Below, piece by piece: positions 1-11,341 of a stretch of 64,000 nt of DNA. Position numbers and translations under genes: made by a program. The notes beneath the pieces were generated by a model. It was not told the DNA's origin and did not search any database. It saw only the letters and a list, made by a program, of their open reading frames with translations. The DNA is taken from the NCBI GenBank assembly GCA_018340805.1, contig JACMZG010000008.1:77087884-77151883 (forward strand), read 5' to 3'. Origin of the DNA: Microvelia longipes. Lineage: Eukaryota; Arthropoda; Insecta; Hemiptera; Veliidae. The stretch's first letter is position 1. The number at the start of each line of letters is the position of its first letter.

Positions 1-506
1 ATGAAAGACATTGGCTTTCGAAAAAAAATGCTGTCTTGGTTGACAGACCCCAGACCCTGTGCTGTACTCTAATAGCTAAGAAATGCTTGAAAGAAAATCA
101 ATGTCCAAGCGTAAATATAAGGCAACCAACTCAATTCAACTCTGGCAATAAATGATGAATGAAACGATTGGAATGAAACGAAACGAACCGAAACAGATGA
201 TATATGCACAAGAGAAATAAAAGGCGACGCGAGGCTTACAAATATTTACAGACCAGTGGTGCCTTTTGATTTTATTACGAAAAAAGGTTTTTTTTATATC
301 CGAGGTTGCTAAAGCCTGGAGGGGGACAACGACGGGGTCCGGTCTGAGCCAATAGAATTCTTCCCTCACAGAATTTTTGGCGGGGTGCAATGATTTTAGC
401 CGTGGTGTCGGATTATAATTGGTAAAAACTATTACAAACAGGTTAAAAATTTGTTTAAATTATGCCATAGATTAATGACCTAGATCTATGCCTAACATAA
501 TAGGTT
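1..506. other. AT-rich DNA, no gene seen
   Basis: No domain, splice-bounded exon or repeat boundary is visible. The open frames here are short and have no recognisable composition. Confidence 0.5.
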
Positions 507-1225
507 CATAGTATCCTCCCTTCTTCGGACTTGCTCTGCTCGTCCTCAGAATACACTATTCTCCAAAATTTAAACTGCAACTTGTTTCGGACTAGCTTCG
601 CTCGTTCTCAGATAGAAAATACATCCGTTTCATTCTCAGCGCTCATCCATACAGCACTGACCACGCTCATAGCTGCTTGTCTTTCATGATTCAACAAAAG
701 CCATAGATATACTTGTTGTATTGAGACCAAACATAGTGTACTTATTTATTACGTAAAGGTTAAATTATTTTAAGATTTTTTTTTAAAATGTACACAAGTC
801 ATTAGATAAAAATTGAACTAATGCTGATAATAAGATGAAACTTAGCACAGATGTTAATCTTATACAGAGCTACATGCGTGCAAAATCTTAATTCTATCAT
901 AGTATTTTATTGCGTTTTATGATTTTTCGAAATTTCCCTGAATCATTATCGTGGGTTAATGACGCCATAAAAAAATATTTTTCAAATAGCACAACTACAG
1001 CGGTAGACTGATCTTTGTATAAAGTTTCAATTCTTTCTCATAAATACACTAGGAGCTACGATGATAACAGACATACACACACACAGACAGACAACTTTGT
1101 GAAAACCACCCACGTGAAACACTTAAAACGGACAATTCCGGTGAGATCCTGGTTTCGGATTTTCTTAGCAAACACAATACTTTTTCTATATACCTACGGT
1201 ATAAATGAGGAAGACTATAAATAAT
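507..1225 (+). repeat. Dispersed repeat R1, copy A
   Basis: About 720 bp, non-coding. It shares a series of blocks in the same order with 2425-3060 and 43170-43900: a start with CTTCGGACTT and GCTCGTCCTCAG, a middle with AAAAATTGAACTAA and GGTTAATGACG, then ACAGACAACTTTGTGAAAACC, and an end with CAAACACAATACTTTT and CCTACGGTATAAATGAGGAA. I see no terminal inverted repeats or coding capacity, so the class of the element is unknown. Confidence 0.75.
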
Positions 1226-2424
1226 TTTCGCTTCCCCTTCACTTTATCCGATGGAAGTAAATCGTAAAAATAAAACAGCCAAGTCGTTTCTATTTTACCT
1301 CTAGAATTGACTAAAATTGTACTTTTCTGCCTTTTGTAGAGACAGAAAAATGTTACTTATCCCGTAATCTCTCAAGGAAATAGTAAGCAGAAGTAAAATA
1401 ATGTTTTGGAAAAATATCAAAAAATCACAAATCCTCTTAACATTGTGTGATCAAGCTGAAATTTAATACTCACGCACTCCCATGTTTGGTTAATATGGTA
1501 AACTGTTATTATTGCCATTAATTTTATTTTAATTGAGTGACATATATAATCATATATAAATAAAACACAATGTTTGAGGCACTTATTGTATGCTACCATA
1601 TCGTATTAATTTAAATAAAAATTACGTAACATTTCTGTTTACCAAATCGACACCAACATTTAAAATACTTGCATTTAATAATTTCAATTAAAAACTAATT
1701 TTAATTTAAAGTTACGTCTTTGTCATTATTAAACAAATATTACAATATAAAATTTCTCGGCAAGATTCGGGATTAAAATAATTTGGTTCCTTCCATTTTG
1801 GCCTCAGGAAACGATGTGACAGCTTAGGGAGCAAAAAAACGCTTTTCTTCTTTGGTAAATTAATAATTAAACACAATCCTCTAATAATAATGTTAAAAAC
1901 CGGTAAATAAATGTTAAATTCTAAATTAAAAATAGTTGCTTCGCCTAAACCCTCAAATATAGTGTCTAATCAACATTTTTGCCTCTTCCTTCAATAATTG
2001 GGATGAAAAATTAATGAAAATTGTATTACGCTTCAAATTGGTTTCAGGTTTTGGTTGACCAATTCTTTTATTATTTTAGGGAGGAAAATGGATTCAGGGT
2101 AAAATGGATTCAGAGATGAATTCCTCAACCTTTTTAATCTAACCCAACATAAATTGCTTTTTTTCGGAAAATTGAAGAAAATATAGAACTACTTGAAAAG
2201 AAATAAGGACTTTTATTTATTACAAAAAAGAAAGGAAATATTACAAAAACAATTTAATACACAAAGATTAAATATAAAGAAATAATCTAACTAAAGCGAG
2301 ATAGATATAAAAATTATTAAAGAAAATAACTACAAACTAATTATTACTCAACAGTACTAATGGATAAACAAGAATTAATTAATTTTGCTACCTTATCTCA
2401 AAAATTGGAGGAAAATCAATTTAA
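1226..2424. other. AT-rich DNA, no gene seen
   Basis: Low-complexity AT-rich sequence between two R1 copies. No coding region or repeat structure could be supported. Confidence 0.5.
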
Positions 2425-3060
2425 TTAAAAAAATAGGGTACGGGGTACTTCAAAACTTTTCCATATCATATCAAACTCGCTACGCTCATCCTCCCTGCTT
2501 CGGAATCGCTTCGCTTGTTCTCAGATGGTATATGCATCTGATACATTCTCAGCTGTCACCCATTCACTGATCACGCTCAATACTGCTTAACTTTTATGGC
2601 GAAACAAAAATCATAGATATACTTGTCATATAAAAACGAAACTTAGCTCACTGATTTTTTACGGAAAGGTATACACTTGTACGAAATTTCAACTCAATTT
2701 GATTATTTTCCAATATTTTTTTACAATTTTTTTTTAAACGTACATAAGTCATTAGATAAAAATTGAACTAATGCTGGTTATGAAATGAAACTTGGCACAC
2801 ATATTATAGATAGCTATATACGAGCCTAATTTCAATCAGATAGCAAAATTTTTCCGCGTTTCATGATTTTCCAAATTTTTGCTGTCATTATTGCGGATTA
2901 ATGACGTCATAAAAATATTTTCCTAATAGCACAACTACAGCAATTCAAAGATTTCTGTACAAAGTTTCAACTCTCTAGCATAAGTACACTAGGCGCTACA
3001 CACATACAAATAAACAACTTTGTGAAAACCACTCAGGGTGCCTTAAAATGATGAGCGTTG
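2425..3060 (+). repeat. Dispersed repeat R1, copy B
   Basis: Second R1 copy. It begins with GGTACGGGGTAC and CGCTACGCTCATCC, continues through AAAAATTGAACTAATGCTGG and GGATTAATGACGTCAT, and ends at CAACTTTGTGAAAACCACTC. It lacks the last ~130 bp that copy A has. The start block recurs alone at 61105-61175. Confidence 0.75.
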
Positions 3061-4504
3061 TTGATAAGATACCTTAAGGAGATTGCAAAGCAATCTAAAA
3101 CCGAGAGTCTTGACATATTCTAGCCAACAGTAAATAACAGCATTATAAAAGCACACGAGCATCCCAAATAGAACAACTTTTAGTATTCGTGCTGTTAATA
3201 GTAATCATTTACTATTTTAGTACAGACTGACTAAAACAGCCAAGTACAATTCTATAAATGCTGGCTTAAAATTATTTAATTTGATACCAGATAGTATTAG
3301 GACATTAGATACCTCAAAATTTAGCAATTATTTAAGTAAAGTTCTTGTAAATTATACTATAATACAGTTTTTATGAATTTAGCGCCATAAAATTTTAATT
3401 TTGGATTTATAATTTATTAATTCTAATTTTATATAGTATGTTATAGTTTTAATGATTTTGACGAGGAACTATTTGTACATAATGTATAACTGTTATGATA
3501 AATAAAGCATTACTATTTTTTTAATTTATTTATTGCATAATTATTATTTATTTATTTAAAAATTTATCAGTTTTTATACTTTGTTTTTAATTTAGCAATT
3601 ATGTTTATTTTTTTCTATTAATTAAGACTATTCGTAATCTTTGCTGATTGTTTGTTATAGTTTTACCTCAATTAAACTCTTAATTAATATTTTAATATTA
3701 TTATTGTTTATTTGTTAATTTTATGAGAAATATGTAATTTTGAAAGAATTAGACTCTCTAATTCATTTTTATTTCTTTTAATAAAAGTAGTTTCTTTCTA
3801 TTACTTTTTATCTTCAATTGATATTTTACCTACACATTTTGTTATATTTTACCTATGCTTTCGTTTTTAGTAATTTAAAAATTATTTCAGATGTACATGA
3901 TTATGCTATGAAAGACATCAAAATATATTTGGATGAAGTAGATCATTTGAAAACTTATTACCCTATTGTGTCAAAATTAAGGAATTATCATTTTACTTAT
4001 GTATAGTTTTGGTTAGTTGCATTTTAATTATTAAAGCTTTCAGATTTCACATGAGAAAACTAAACCTAGACAGTCCTTATAGTGTAGTATTACTGAAAAT
4101 CCCAACTCTTGAAAAGGACAGCCCAAACTAAGCTCTGAATGACCCGTGTCCACAGAGACCCAACTCAAAACCCATAATATCCTCATCACTTCTGAATCCA
4201 TTTACCAACAAGTCTGAAAATGACAAAAAAATACTGGTAACCTAACAAGATTTTTTGCTTGAGGTATAGAATAAAACATTTTATCCAGCCCCAGGTCAAC
4301 TTTTAATTAATACTAGAAAATGTTTTGAATTAGAATTAAATTAAATTTAAATTAAAAATATAAACAAAGGTTAATATGCATAATTTAACAACTTGTTGAA
4401 ATTAGAAATGTCTGTAATATTTTTTTTATTAATAATTCCTAAGTGAGTACATTTTTTTTTAATTTTTAAATGATCAATTTATTTACATAAAACATAATAA
4501 CGAA
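3061..4504. other. AT-rich DNA, no gene seen
   Basis: Very AT-rich. The 62-codon open frame at 3818-4006 has no recognisable features and is treated as chance. Confidence 0.5.
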
Positions 4505-4954
4505 GAAATTATGCTGACAACCGCAATACGTACTGGCACACTAACTGACGCAGTGGATAATCTCATAACAAAACAAGACACAAACTCGAATGTTCAAGAT
4601 GCGCCAAATTCTCACGTTATCAAATTAAATGCGACTGCCCGAGTTAGAACCCACTCCGTAGAGCAAAATTCCCTACAACAGCTAACAGCCTAATTCGTTA
4701 AGGACGTCAACAAAACGTGCAAATACTACTGGCGATAACTACATCAAGCTGACCTAATTACAGACGCTTAAACTAAATATTATGTTTACCTCTCATCTTA
4801 TATTTGTACCATAAAAACATCCCTATTTTACTTAAACCTATATTATTCTAAACAAAATACGAAATAATTTTCTTAGACCTATTTAATTACACAACTACCA
4901 TGAGGAACAAACTGCCAGTTGACCTCCAAAAAAAAAAAAAAAAAAAAAAAAAAA
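4505..4954 (+). mobile_element. Possible retroposed 3' end with a 27 bp poly(A) tail
   Basis: A stretch of less AT-biased sequence ends in an uninterrupted run of 27 A (4928-4954), as expected of a retroposed transcript or LINE/SINE 3' end. A 60-codon frame at 4511-4693 opens it but matches nothing I recognise. No target-site duplication could be identified, so the 5' boundary is a guess. Confidence 0.35.
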
Positions 4955-6214
4955 CAAAGTAACTGCAATACAATTGAAATATAGCCAGTAATTACTTAAT
5001 AGATCTTGAGTAAAACTATACATACATATAAATATTTATAGGCCTAACAAAGCAAGCTTCAAATCTTCGTAAATGTTTAATTCAGAATAAAAGGGGTAGC
5101 GGGGAGACACTTAAAGTCAATAAACAATAGCCCTTCAGTGTCTTGGTCACTACATGGTGTCGGTACTGGTGGCCGCTCTGCGGCCCTTGTAGCTCCCTGT
5201 GGCCGCTTCGGAACCACATGGTTTTTACCCTTCAGCAGTTTGTATATTAGTAGTTTTGTAAGTGGCGTAGTGCTACGATATAAGCGATTTTCAATGTCGG
5301 AAGTCGTGATTTGTTTACTTAATAATATATATGAATAGAATACAATAGAATATATATTTATTTCATAGACAAATTTTACATTGTGTTGAAATACGTCAAA
5401 AAGTTTTACAACAAAAATTTAAAACAATTAAAATTTATTAAACAATCAATAAAAATAAAATTACTTTTTTCTTAATTAAAATACTGATAAATTCATTATT
5501 TTCATTTATTTTCCCCTATGAAGATCCTATGAATACATAGGATCTTTTATATTTTTATACATTTATTTACAAACCTGTCAAATTGTTTTTCTTTTTTTAT
5601 GTTATCTATTAATGTAGTGTACAGATATATTTTATTAAAATGTTCTGATGACCTGTAGTGATCAGTTTTATGTTTAGTTATAACATCTAATTTACCTTAA
5701 TTCCTTGTATTGTAATTGTGTTTATTATTAATATTACTTCAAGTTACTTTATTCTTTTTAGCTAGTTTTAATATTTCCAAAACATAGAGAGAAGGGATGG
5801 TAAAAATCTCTAATTCTTTAAAATAGCCCTTACACTTTGCGTCCCAATTAGCTCCCTTAATTAATATTATAATTCCTTTGAGTTAAAGTAGTGCCGAGGT
5901 AAAAAAAATCATATTCAGTCATGTAGCAAATGCTATTTTTTCGGGCGTAGTAATAGCAAACAACTATTTAGAAGAAAATCAGTACAATGTATAAAAATTT
6001 GCCGGTACGCTTCTTTCGATCTCCTCGTTGGCCAAAATTTGCAAATTTGGTGGCGTATTTTTAATGTTTTAATCACTATATATGATTATTTGATAATAAA
6101 AATTAATTATAAATAACAAACTTTCTGAAAAAAAACATCGTTGACAAAAACGTTCGATTATTTATTTGATAAGTAAAATAAGAAGGAAGGTTATATCATA
6201 ACCTTGTTGTAAAC
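4955..6214. other. AT-rich DNA with one GC-richer patch
   Basis: Mostly AT-rich with no gene. A patch at 5138-5225 is unusually GC-rich for the window (repeated GTGGCCGC/TCTGCGGCC words), but its open frame has no recognisable domain. Confidence 0.4.
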
Positions 6215-6363
6215 TATTGGGTTGAGGAATAATTCATGAGCGTTTTTTCAAATTTAAAAATGCACGCAGAAATAAAATGCATCGGCAAAATGTTTTATGT
6301 TGTTTGAAAGAGAATGTTTTGCTCTACAAGATAGTGTGTTTTGATTTGTAATTTTTTTTTATT

Positions 6364-6373
6364 NNNNNNNNNN
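6364..6373. other. Assembly gap (10 N)
   Basis: A run of exactly ten N. About 75 bp before it (6287-6363) and after it (6374-6450) are near-duplicates (TGTTTTATGT, GAATGTTTTGCTCTACA in both), and the other arm of the palindrome has only one copy. This looks like two overlapping contig ends that were not merged. Confidence 0.85.
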
Positions 6374-6668
6374 AACAATGTTTTATGTGTTTGAAGGAAT
6401 GTTTTGCTCTACAGATGGTGTGTTTTGGATTTGTCATTTTTTTTGTATTTTTGTGTATTTTCAGATCATTTAAAATGGCAATGTCAAGTTGGGACAAAAA
6501 ATGAGCTTTATCGACACAATTATGCTTTTTGCATTTAATCGAAAGGTGTAAGGCGCGCCGATAGCTGTTCGTGAGATTTGTTGTTGTATGGGAAGGTGCA
6601 TGCGAAAAAGTACCACCCGCCGTTGGTTTTCGCGCTTCAAAAATGGAAATTTTGACCTCAAGGACAGA

Positions 6669-7064
6669 TCACTCACCGGTCGACCAATCCACGTCAAACG
6701 ACCAGCGCCGAGTTTCTGAATCTTGCCCATTGAGTGAAGGTGGTTCACTACAGTTTTTTTTATCACAATCCATCTGCTCCGCCAATTCTCTGGTCGTTTG
6801 ACAAGGATTTTCGTAAATAAGATGATTCAATCGCTCTGTCGTCGAACTCATTGGTCAAACGGTGTGTGATCCGTCCTTGAGGGTCAAAATTCCCACTTAT
6901 TTGAGCAGCGGAAATCCAAAACGGCGGGTGGTCTTTCCAGGCTTGCTCCTTCTCCATACAAGCCAATCTCACGAACAGCTTCGGGCGGCTTAACACCTCG
7001 AATTAAATTGCAAAAGCAAATGGTGTCGAAAATGCTCAGGTTTTGTCCAATTGAACATTCCATT
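6669..7064 (-). pseudogene. Mariner transposase N-terminal fragment, right arm
   Basis: The minus-strand frames starting at an ATG near 7062 give a mariner-like N-terminus, then the piece TTRELAEQMD that matches the second helix-turn-helix of mariner transposases, then HSMGKIQKLG in a neighbouring frame. At least two frame changes are needed and the fragment stops at the palindrome junction. No catalytic aspartates remain, so it cannot be functional. Confidence 0.75.
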
Positions 7065-7539
7065 TTAATGATCTGAAAATACACAAAATTAAAAAAAATT
7101 AACAAACTCAAAACTACTATCTTGTGAGAGCAAAACATTCTCTTTTTCAACAACATAAAATTTTTGCCGATGTATTTTATTTCTCGCGATGCATTTTTAA
7201 ATTTGAAAAAAACGCTCATGAATTATTCCTCAACCCAATACTACCTAGTGGACATACAGCTAGGAATTTCACCAGCGAGAGTTTCGTAGTTTTTTTACAT
7301 TCGCAGACAGTAAGAAACGACGAAACTAACGCAGATTATCCTACTTTTTTAATGATGTAAAGTTCCTACTTTACGGCCGCCCTTGCTATTAGGTGAATTG
7401 ACCCTTACTACCAGACTATACAGCTCAGCTTAGACTGACCCATAGTATATATTAATTAAAGCCTTATTATTTTTTTTTTAAATCTTTTATTTTTCAACAT
7501 TAACATTTAAAGAGACATTAAAATATTTACAAAAAAATT

Positions 7540-7996
7540 CTAGGTTAATTAATGAAGACTTCAGTTCTATAAAATTTTTATTTAAATAAACATTAATAAC
7601 TTTTTGTTTATTTAATTTTTTTGCAATCTTTTAATAAGATTGCAAATCTTATTTTAGTTTTTAAATTTCTACCAGACTCCCTTTCTTACCTAACCTTATT
7701 TCTTTAATACCTCATCTGTTTATTTTTGATTTTGTTCATTTACCTTTTGTTTTGTTGTTTTTTAACTTGCTATTATGTTTTTTCTTGTATTTCAAATTTA
7801 TTTTGTTTAACTGGGGTAAAGTTTTGTGATGTTCTTTTTGGCCTGGTATGCTTTACTAAATCTTTTTGGTGTTGGTTGTTTGTTTTGGTTTTTGTTTACA
7901 CTAAAGATGCCTGGCTTCGCCATGCGAAACGTCTGTTATTAATGTTTATTTAAATAAAATGTCTATAGGACTGAAGTCTTCATTAATTAACCTAGA
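7540..7996. repeat. Inverted repeat, ~60 bp arms, with hammerhead-like motif
   Basis: Arms 7540-7600 and 7936-7996 are near-perfect reverse complements (TAGGTTAATTAATGAAGACT in the left arm). The right arm is directly preceded by a hammerhead-like motif (7901-7936). Inverted terminal repeats together with hammerhead motifs are known from Penelope-like elements, but no reverse transcriptase is present between the arms. Confidence 0.6.
7901..7936 (+). ncRNA. Hammerhead-ribozyme-like motif A (degenerate)
   Basis: Core-like CTAAAGA (consensus CTGANGA with one change), a hairpin TGGC-TTCG-CCA, then GAAAC and the self-complementary ACGT followed by C. The layout matches the other motifs at 14994, 32564 and 31961. 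One core G is replaced, so this copy is probably inactive. Confidence 0.35.
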
Positions 7997-8139
7997 ATTT
8001 AATTTTTAACAGTCCAATAACTATTTCGTTAATTTATAAAAAAAGTTATAAAAACAATAAAAAAATTAAAAAATCCCACATTTATTTGAATTACTTTTGA
8101 CCTTAGTTGTTTAATCAAATAATATTTATAATTTAGTTG

Positions 8140-8454
8140 TTTATTTACTATATGTATATGTCCTCCTCCCCCCTTTAAATCAGTAGTTATATTAACTCCT
8201 AATAGTTTACAGCTTGCACATTCTATAATTGCAATTATTGAATGTGCAATTTATTTCTTTATTTTCCATTTTGAAATTTAAATTAAATTTTTGTTTCGTT
8301 TCGGCCAAATATCATGTAGCAGTAATTTGTTTGATCTTATATATGCTGCAAAGTTTCGCAATTCAATGTAAATGCTTTTATTTATATCTACTCCAGATTT
8401 ATGTGCACTATTGTGACGTCGTCGGCATACAAACAATTCGAGGAGTTACCAGTG
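8140..8454 (-). pseudogene. LINE reverse transcriptase, C-terminal part (split copy)
   Basis: On the minus strand from 8454 downward the frame reads through YADDVTIVH, the catalytic [FY]xDD motif of non-LTR reverse transcriptases, then decays through several frames with LLGVNITTDLK-like text near 8170-8200. It is the continuation of the LINE relic at 13415-13870: removing the Polinton-like insertion and one AACGAA copy brings the two parts together in the expected order. The family resembles CR1/Jockey-type LINEs. The 3' end is not clearly present. Confidence 0.75.
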
Positions 8455-8460
8455 AACGAA
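8455..8460. repeat. 6 bp target-site duplication, left copy
   Basis: AACGAA directly before the AGTAGGGG terminus. The identical hexamer follows the right terminus at 13409-13414. Confidence 0.85.
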
Positions 8461-9259
8461 AGTAGGGGCAAAAGGCCGATTCTGACCGCCACCTCCACCG
8501 CTCCTCCACCACCTCCTCCCACCGCGCGCACCGCACCTCCACGGCACCGCCTCACACCACCTCCGCCTTCTCCTAACGGTCTCTATTGTCGTATCCTCCC
8601 CCTATCTTTTGCTTTGCACATAGAATAAAACAGTAACATTAAATATGCTTTGCATAAAAAATTGGCCCAGGTAGAAGCAGGATGATTTTAGGTGTGATGT
8701 AGTAGACTTACCATCTCTAGATAAGTGTCTCTCTTATTTAAAAAGCCTTCCACCACGTCAATTGAGACACATCGGAAGGTGTTCAGTGCCCGTCCTTCGC
8801 ACTGTACTATGGCGACCATCCTCTTTAAAAATATCGCCTCTATATATTTTTTTGTATTTTTATATTTTTTTTTTTTTGTATTTTTTTATATTTTTAATAA
8901 TTTTTTTTTGCATTTTTTTTATGGTTTTTTTAACGTATTTACACAACATTTACATCTTTTACGCATATAGGGTTACATGCGCTACTCCACGCCAGTGACC
9001 TTAAAAAGATGGAATAATGCGGTTTACGGGTCGCTATGCCACGCCAGGGACCGCTTTGAGGGTTTACGGGTCGCTATGCTACGCCAGGGACCCTCTTTGG
9101 GTTTACGGGACGCTGCACGCCAGGGAAAACCAATTATGGGCACGCTTCGCCATATATAGACGTTCCATCTCGTATTTGCGGCAGCTGCGAGGACATGAGT
9201 GTAAGGCTTATTTAACATATGATTAAACTCTAAGAATAAACTCGAAAATAAATCCCACA
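8461..9259 (+). repeat. Left terminal inverted repeat
   Basis: Matches the reverse complement of 12622-13408 over its whole length with many 1-2 base indels. In order it contains: the AGTAGGGG terminus, a CCACCTCC-type triplet-rich GC tract (8484-8570), a mixed region, a T-rich block (8846-8930), and about four ~45 bp tandem units carrying TTTACGGGTCGCTATG and CACGCCAGGGACC (8985-9130). Open frames in it are by-products of the repeats. Confidence 0.9.
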
Positions 9260-9784
9260 TCTGGTTTTTTATTAAAACAACTAATAATATTTTTCTTCTT
9301 CATACGAACAAACTCGGAGGAATAATACTTGGACGTCGCGTGAAATTAGGATTAACAATCTTACTTTTATTAAACCAAATTTTCGATCAAGTCTGTACAT
9401 CTTCTTTACTACGTTTTACAAAATAAATTATCAATTTCAATTTTTCGCGGATCTCAACAACTCAAAATCGGACATGTGAATGTTTAACTCATTTTTAACC
9501 ATGTTCTCAATCTCAAGAAAGCTACACCTTTTAACTAAAACAAACTATACCTTTATTTACCGTCACTTAGATGGTAAATGGTCGAATCTTGCGCAACACT
9601 GATTTATTATTGCTCTGCTTTCTTTATTTATTTACATACCCCCACCCTCGACCAGACATGTCTATTCATGTCATTTTTATGCACACATGCTAGTCAGGGG
9701 TTTGTACTGGACTAATATATCGTGTAACAATAGACAGACGCAGGTAGTTTATTTTGCCGGGAAATCTTTTTCAGATTCAAAATT

Positions 9785-10870
9785 CTAAATCTCACTTACC
9801 GGACCTTTTTTGATTGACTCTGATTGTTTCGAAACATCAATGATTAACAGGACATTTATTCTAAATCTGAAAAGGATACGTACGGTGACTCTGATAAGTG
9901 TTGTAGTACGACGTTTGAAACGCCGCGTACATGTGGTATAATAAAGCAAATTTATTTGGGAGAATTTTAAATTTAATTCATCGTAGGGGAACACTCGTGG
10001 AATTGAGATAAAGCTTGACATTTGTCAAGTCGCAGTGATCGAACAAACTGAGATTGCCTTATCGACGACGTTATTTCTACCCTTTTGAAAGGCTAAAATT
10101 AAAAATCGCGGTTTCTCGAGTTGAGTCGAAGTTTTAATCGACCATACTTGTCGGTTTGACGTAGGTAATAGCGGATACTCGTGCATATCCCACGTCGGAA
10201 ATGGAGGGAAATTATTTTTTCTGTTTTTAACAATTAATTAAATTTAGTTTCTGAAACTTCGTTAACCGAACGTAAGGTATTTTCCAACAAAGCGATAGCA
10301 GTTCAATTTTTAACATTCCGCGAACTTCTGACCATGAAGCCGTATCGGCGTACGGAACGTGTTGTACAAAGCAATTTGAATCGTTTCTCGCTCTTACCAA
10401 ATTAGTCTTGCTTTACGTTTATCAAAACTTTTCGGTAATCTTCGCGAATCCGAGTAACGAGGATAAAGGTAGACAGACGTTTGTACCGGGTGGATGATTC
10501 TTCTTGTACTTCATTGGAGGGTATTGTCATCCCATATTTTTTAAGGAATACGATATAGGCGCGTGAGATGCAACCCCTTTTAGAGTCGAAGCCATTCCGG
10601 GGTTTCTGACTTTATCAATCTCAACTCCACAAATTCATACCGGATCTGTCGAATAAAACGGGAATGCGTTGTTGATGAGTCTGTGCTTCGCCGGGTGCCG
10701 TATTTCCTCCTCTTTTAAAAAAGGATAGTTCCAAATATATAAAACTTTCACTCGGAAGCGTAATGTCTTGGAGTTGTTATGGAATCCGTATCTCTTCTCC
10801 GGCGTCTAGCTTTGAGTTGCGTACGGATAGTGAGATATGATACTCTAGACTCTCTATAGATTCATCATAT
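9785..10870 (-). pseudogene. Double jelly-roll (DJR) capsid-like gene, decayed
   Basis: Minus-strand frames give, in order, the piece ESIESLEYH (10838-10866), then GEEIRI, further down RNPGMAS and AFPFYSTD, and near the C-terminus FPYDELNLKFSQ (9956-9991). This order and wording match the DJR-like domain proteins found in many arthropod genomes and related to Polinton major capsid proteins. The length (~360 codons) fits one such domain set. Multiple frameshifts and stops break it. It follows the zinc-finger/acidic gene on the same strand with almost no gap. The family assignment is from memory of conserved wording and was not searched. Confidence 0.7.
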
Positions 10871-10879
10871 TCGGGGTGT

Positions 10880-11341
10880 TCACTTTAAATTTAACATCTC
10901 TACCATTTTTGGCTCTTCTATGTCTTTGTTACTTACTACATCATCAATAGGTTCATCCTCCTCATCATCTTCTTCATCCTCCTCTTCATCGTTTCTTCTT
11001 CTTCTTTTCTATCCTTTTCGATCCACATACTCCTCGCTATGGTTATTATAGTTTTCAATTGACTATTCATGTTTACATGCAATGGCGTCTTGTAGAATCC
11101 CAACTCTGAAACACCTCGCGTTCAACCCCTCACAGTGTTTATCTCGTTGGTGTCGAAGTAAATTCTTTTTATGTATAAACTTTTTAAAGCCAGTCTGGAC
11201 AATAAATGTCAAGTTTTTCAAATCTCTTCTTGTAGAGGCTCGAATCACGTATCTTGGAGAACATCTCTGCTCGGTGTCTGGCTCAATACTAAAGTTGAGC
11301 TCACTAGCTCTAATATATATACTAAACGAAAGATAAAACAC
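10880..11341 (-). pseudogene. C2H2 zinc finger plus acidic-tail protein, decayed
   Basis: The minus-strand frame at 11132-11210 reads FKKFIHKKNLLRHQRDKHC, which fits the F-x5-L-x2-H-x4-H half of a C2H2 finger; the expected Cys pair sits just upstream in a neighbouring frame (one base shift). Downstream in another frame is a strongly acidic run (about 10920-11005) ending in a stop at 10880-10882. It lies directly upstream of the DJR-like gene on the same strand, inside the Polinton-like element. Role unknown; possibly DNA binding. Confidence 0.5.

Larger units (their letters stand above)
6217..7238. mobile_element. Palindromic mariner-family relic, TA-flanked
   Basis: Both ends begin TTGGGTTGAGGAATAATT and are flanked by TA (6215-6216 and 7239-7240), the Tc1/mariner target signature. 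The plus strand from ~6560 and the minus strand from ~7062 both read into the N-terminal part of a mariner transposase (fragments around AVRE-I and a basic helix-turn-helix). The element is therefore two 5' halves joined head to head near 6690-6700, with no catalytic DDD domain. The minus-strand arm runs further, through the second helix-turn-helix (6851-6690, TTRELAEQMD). Ten N at 6364-6373 interrupt it. Confidence 0.85.
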
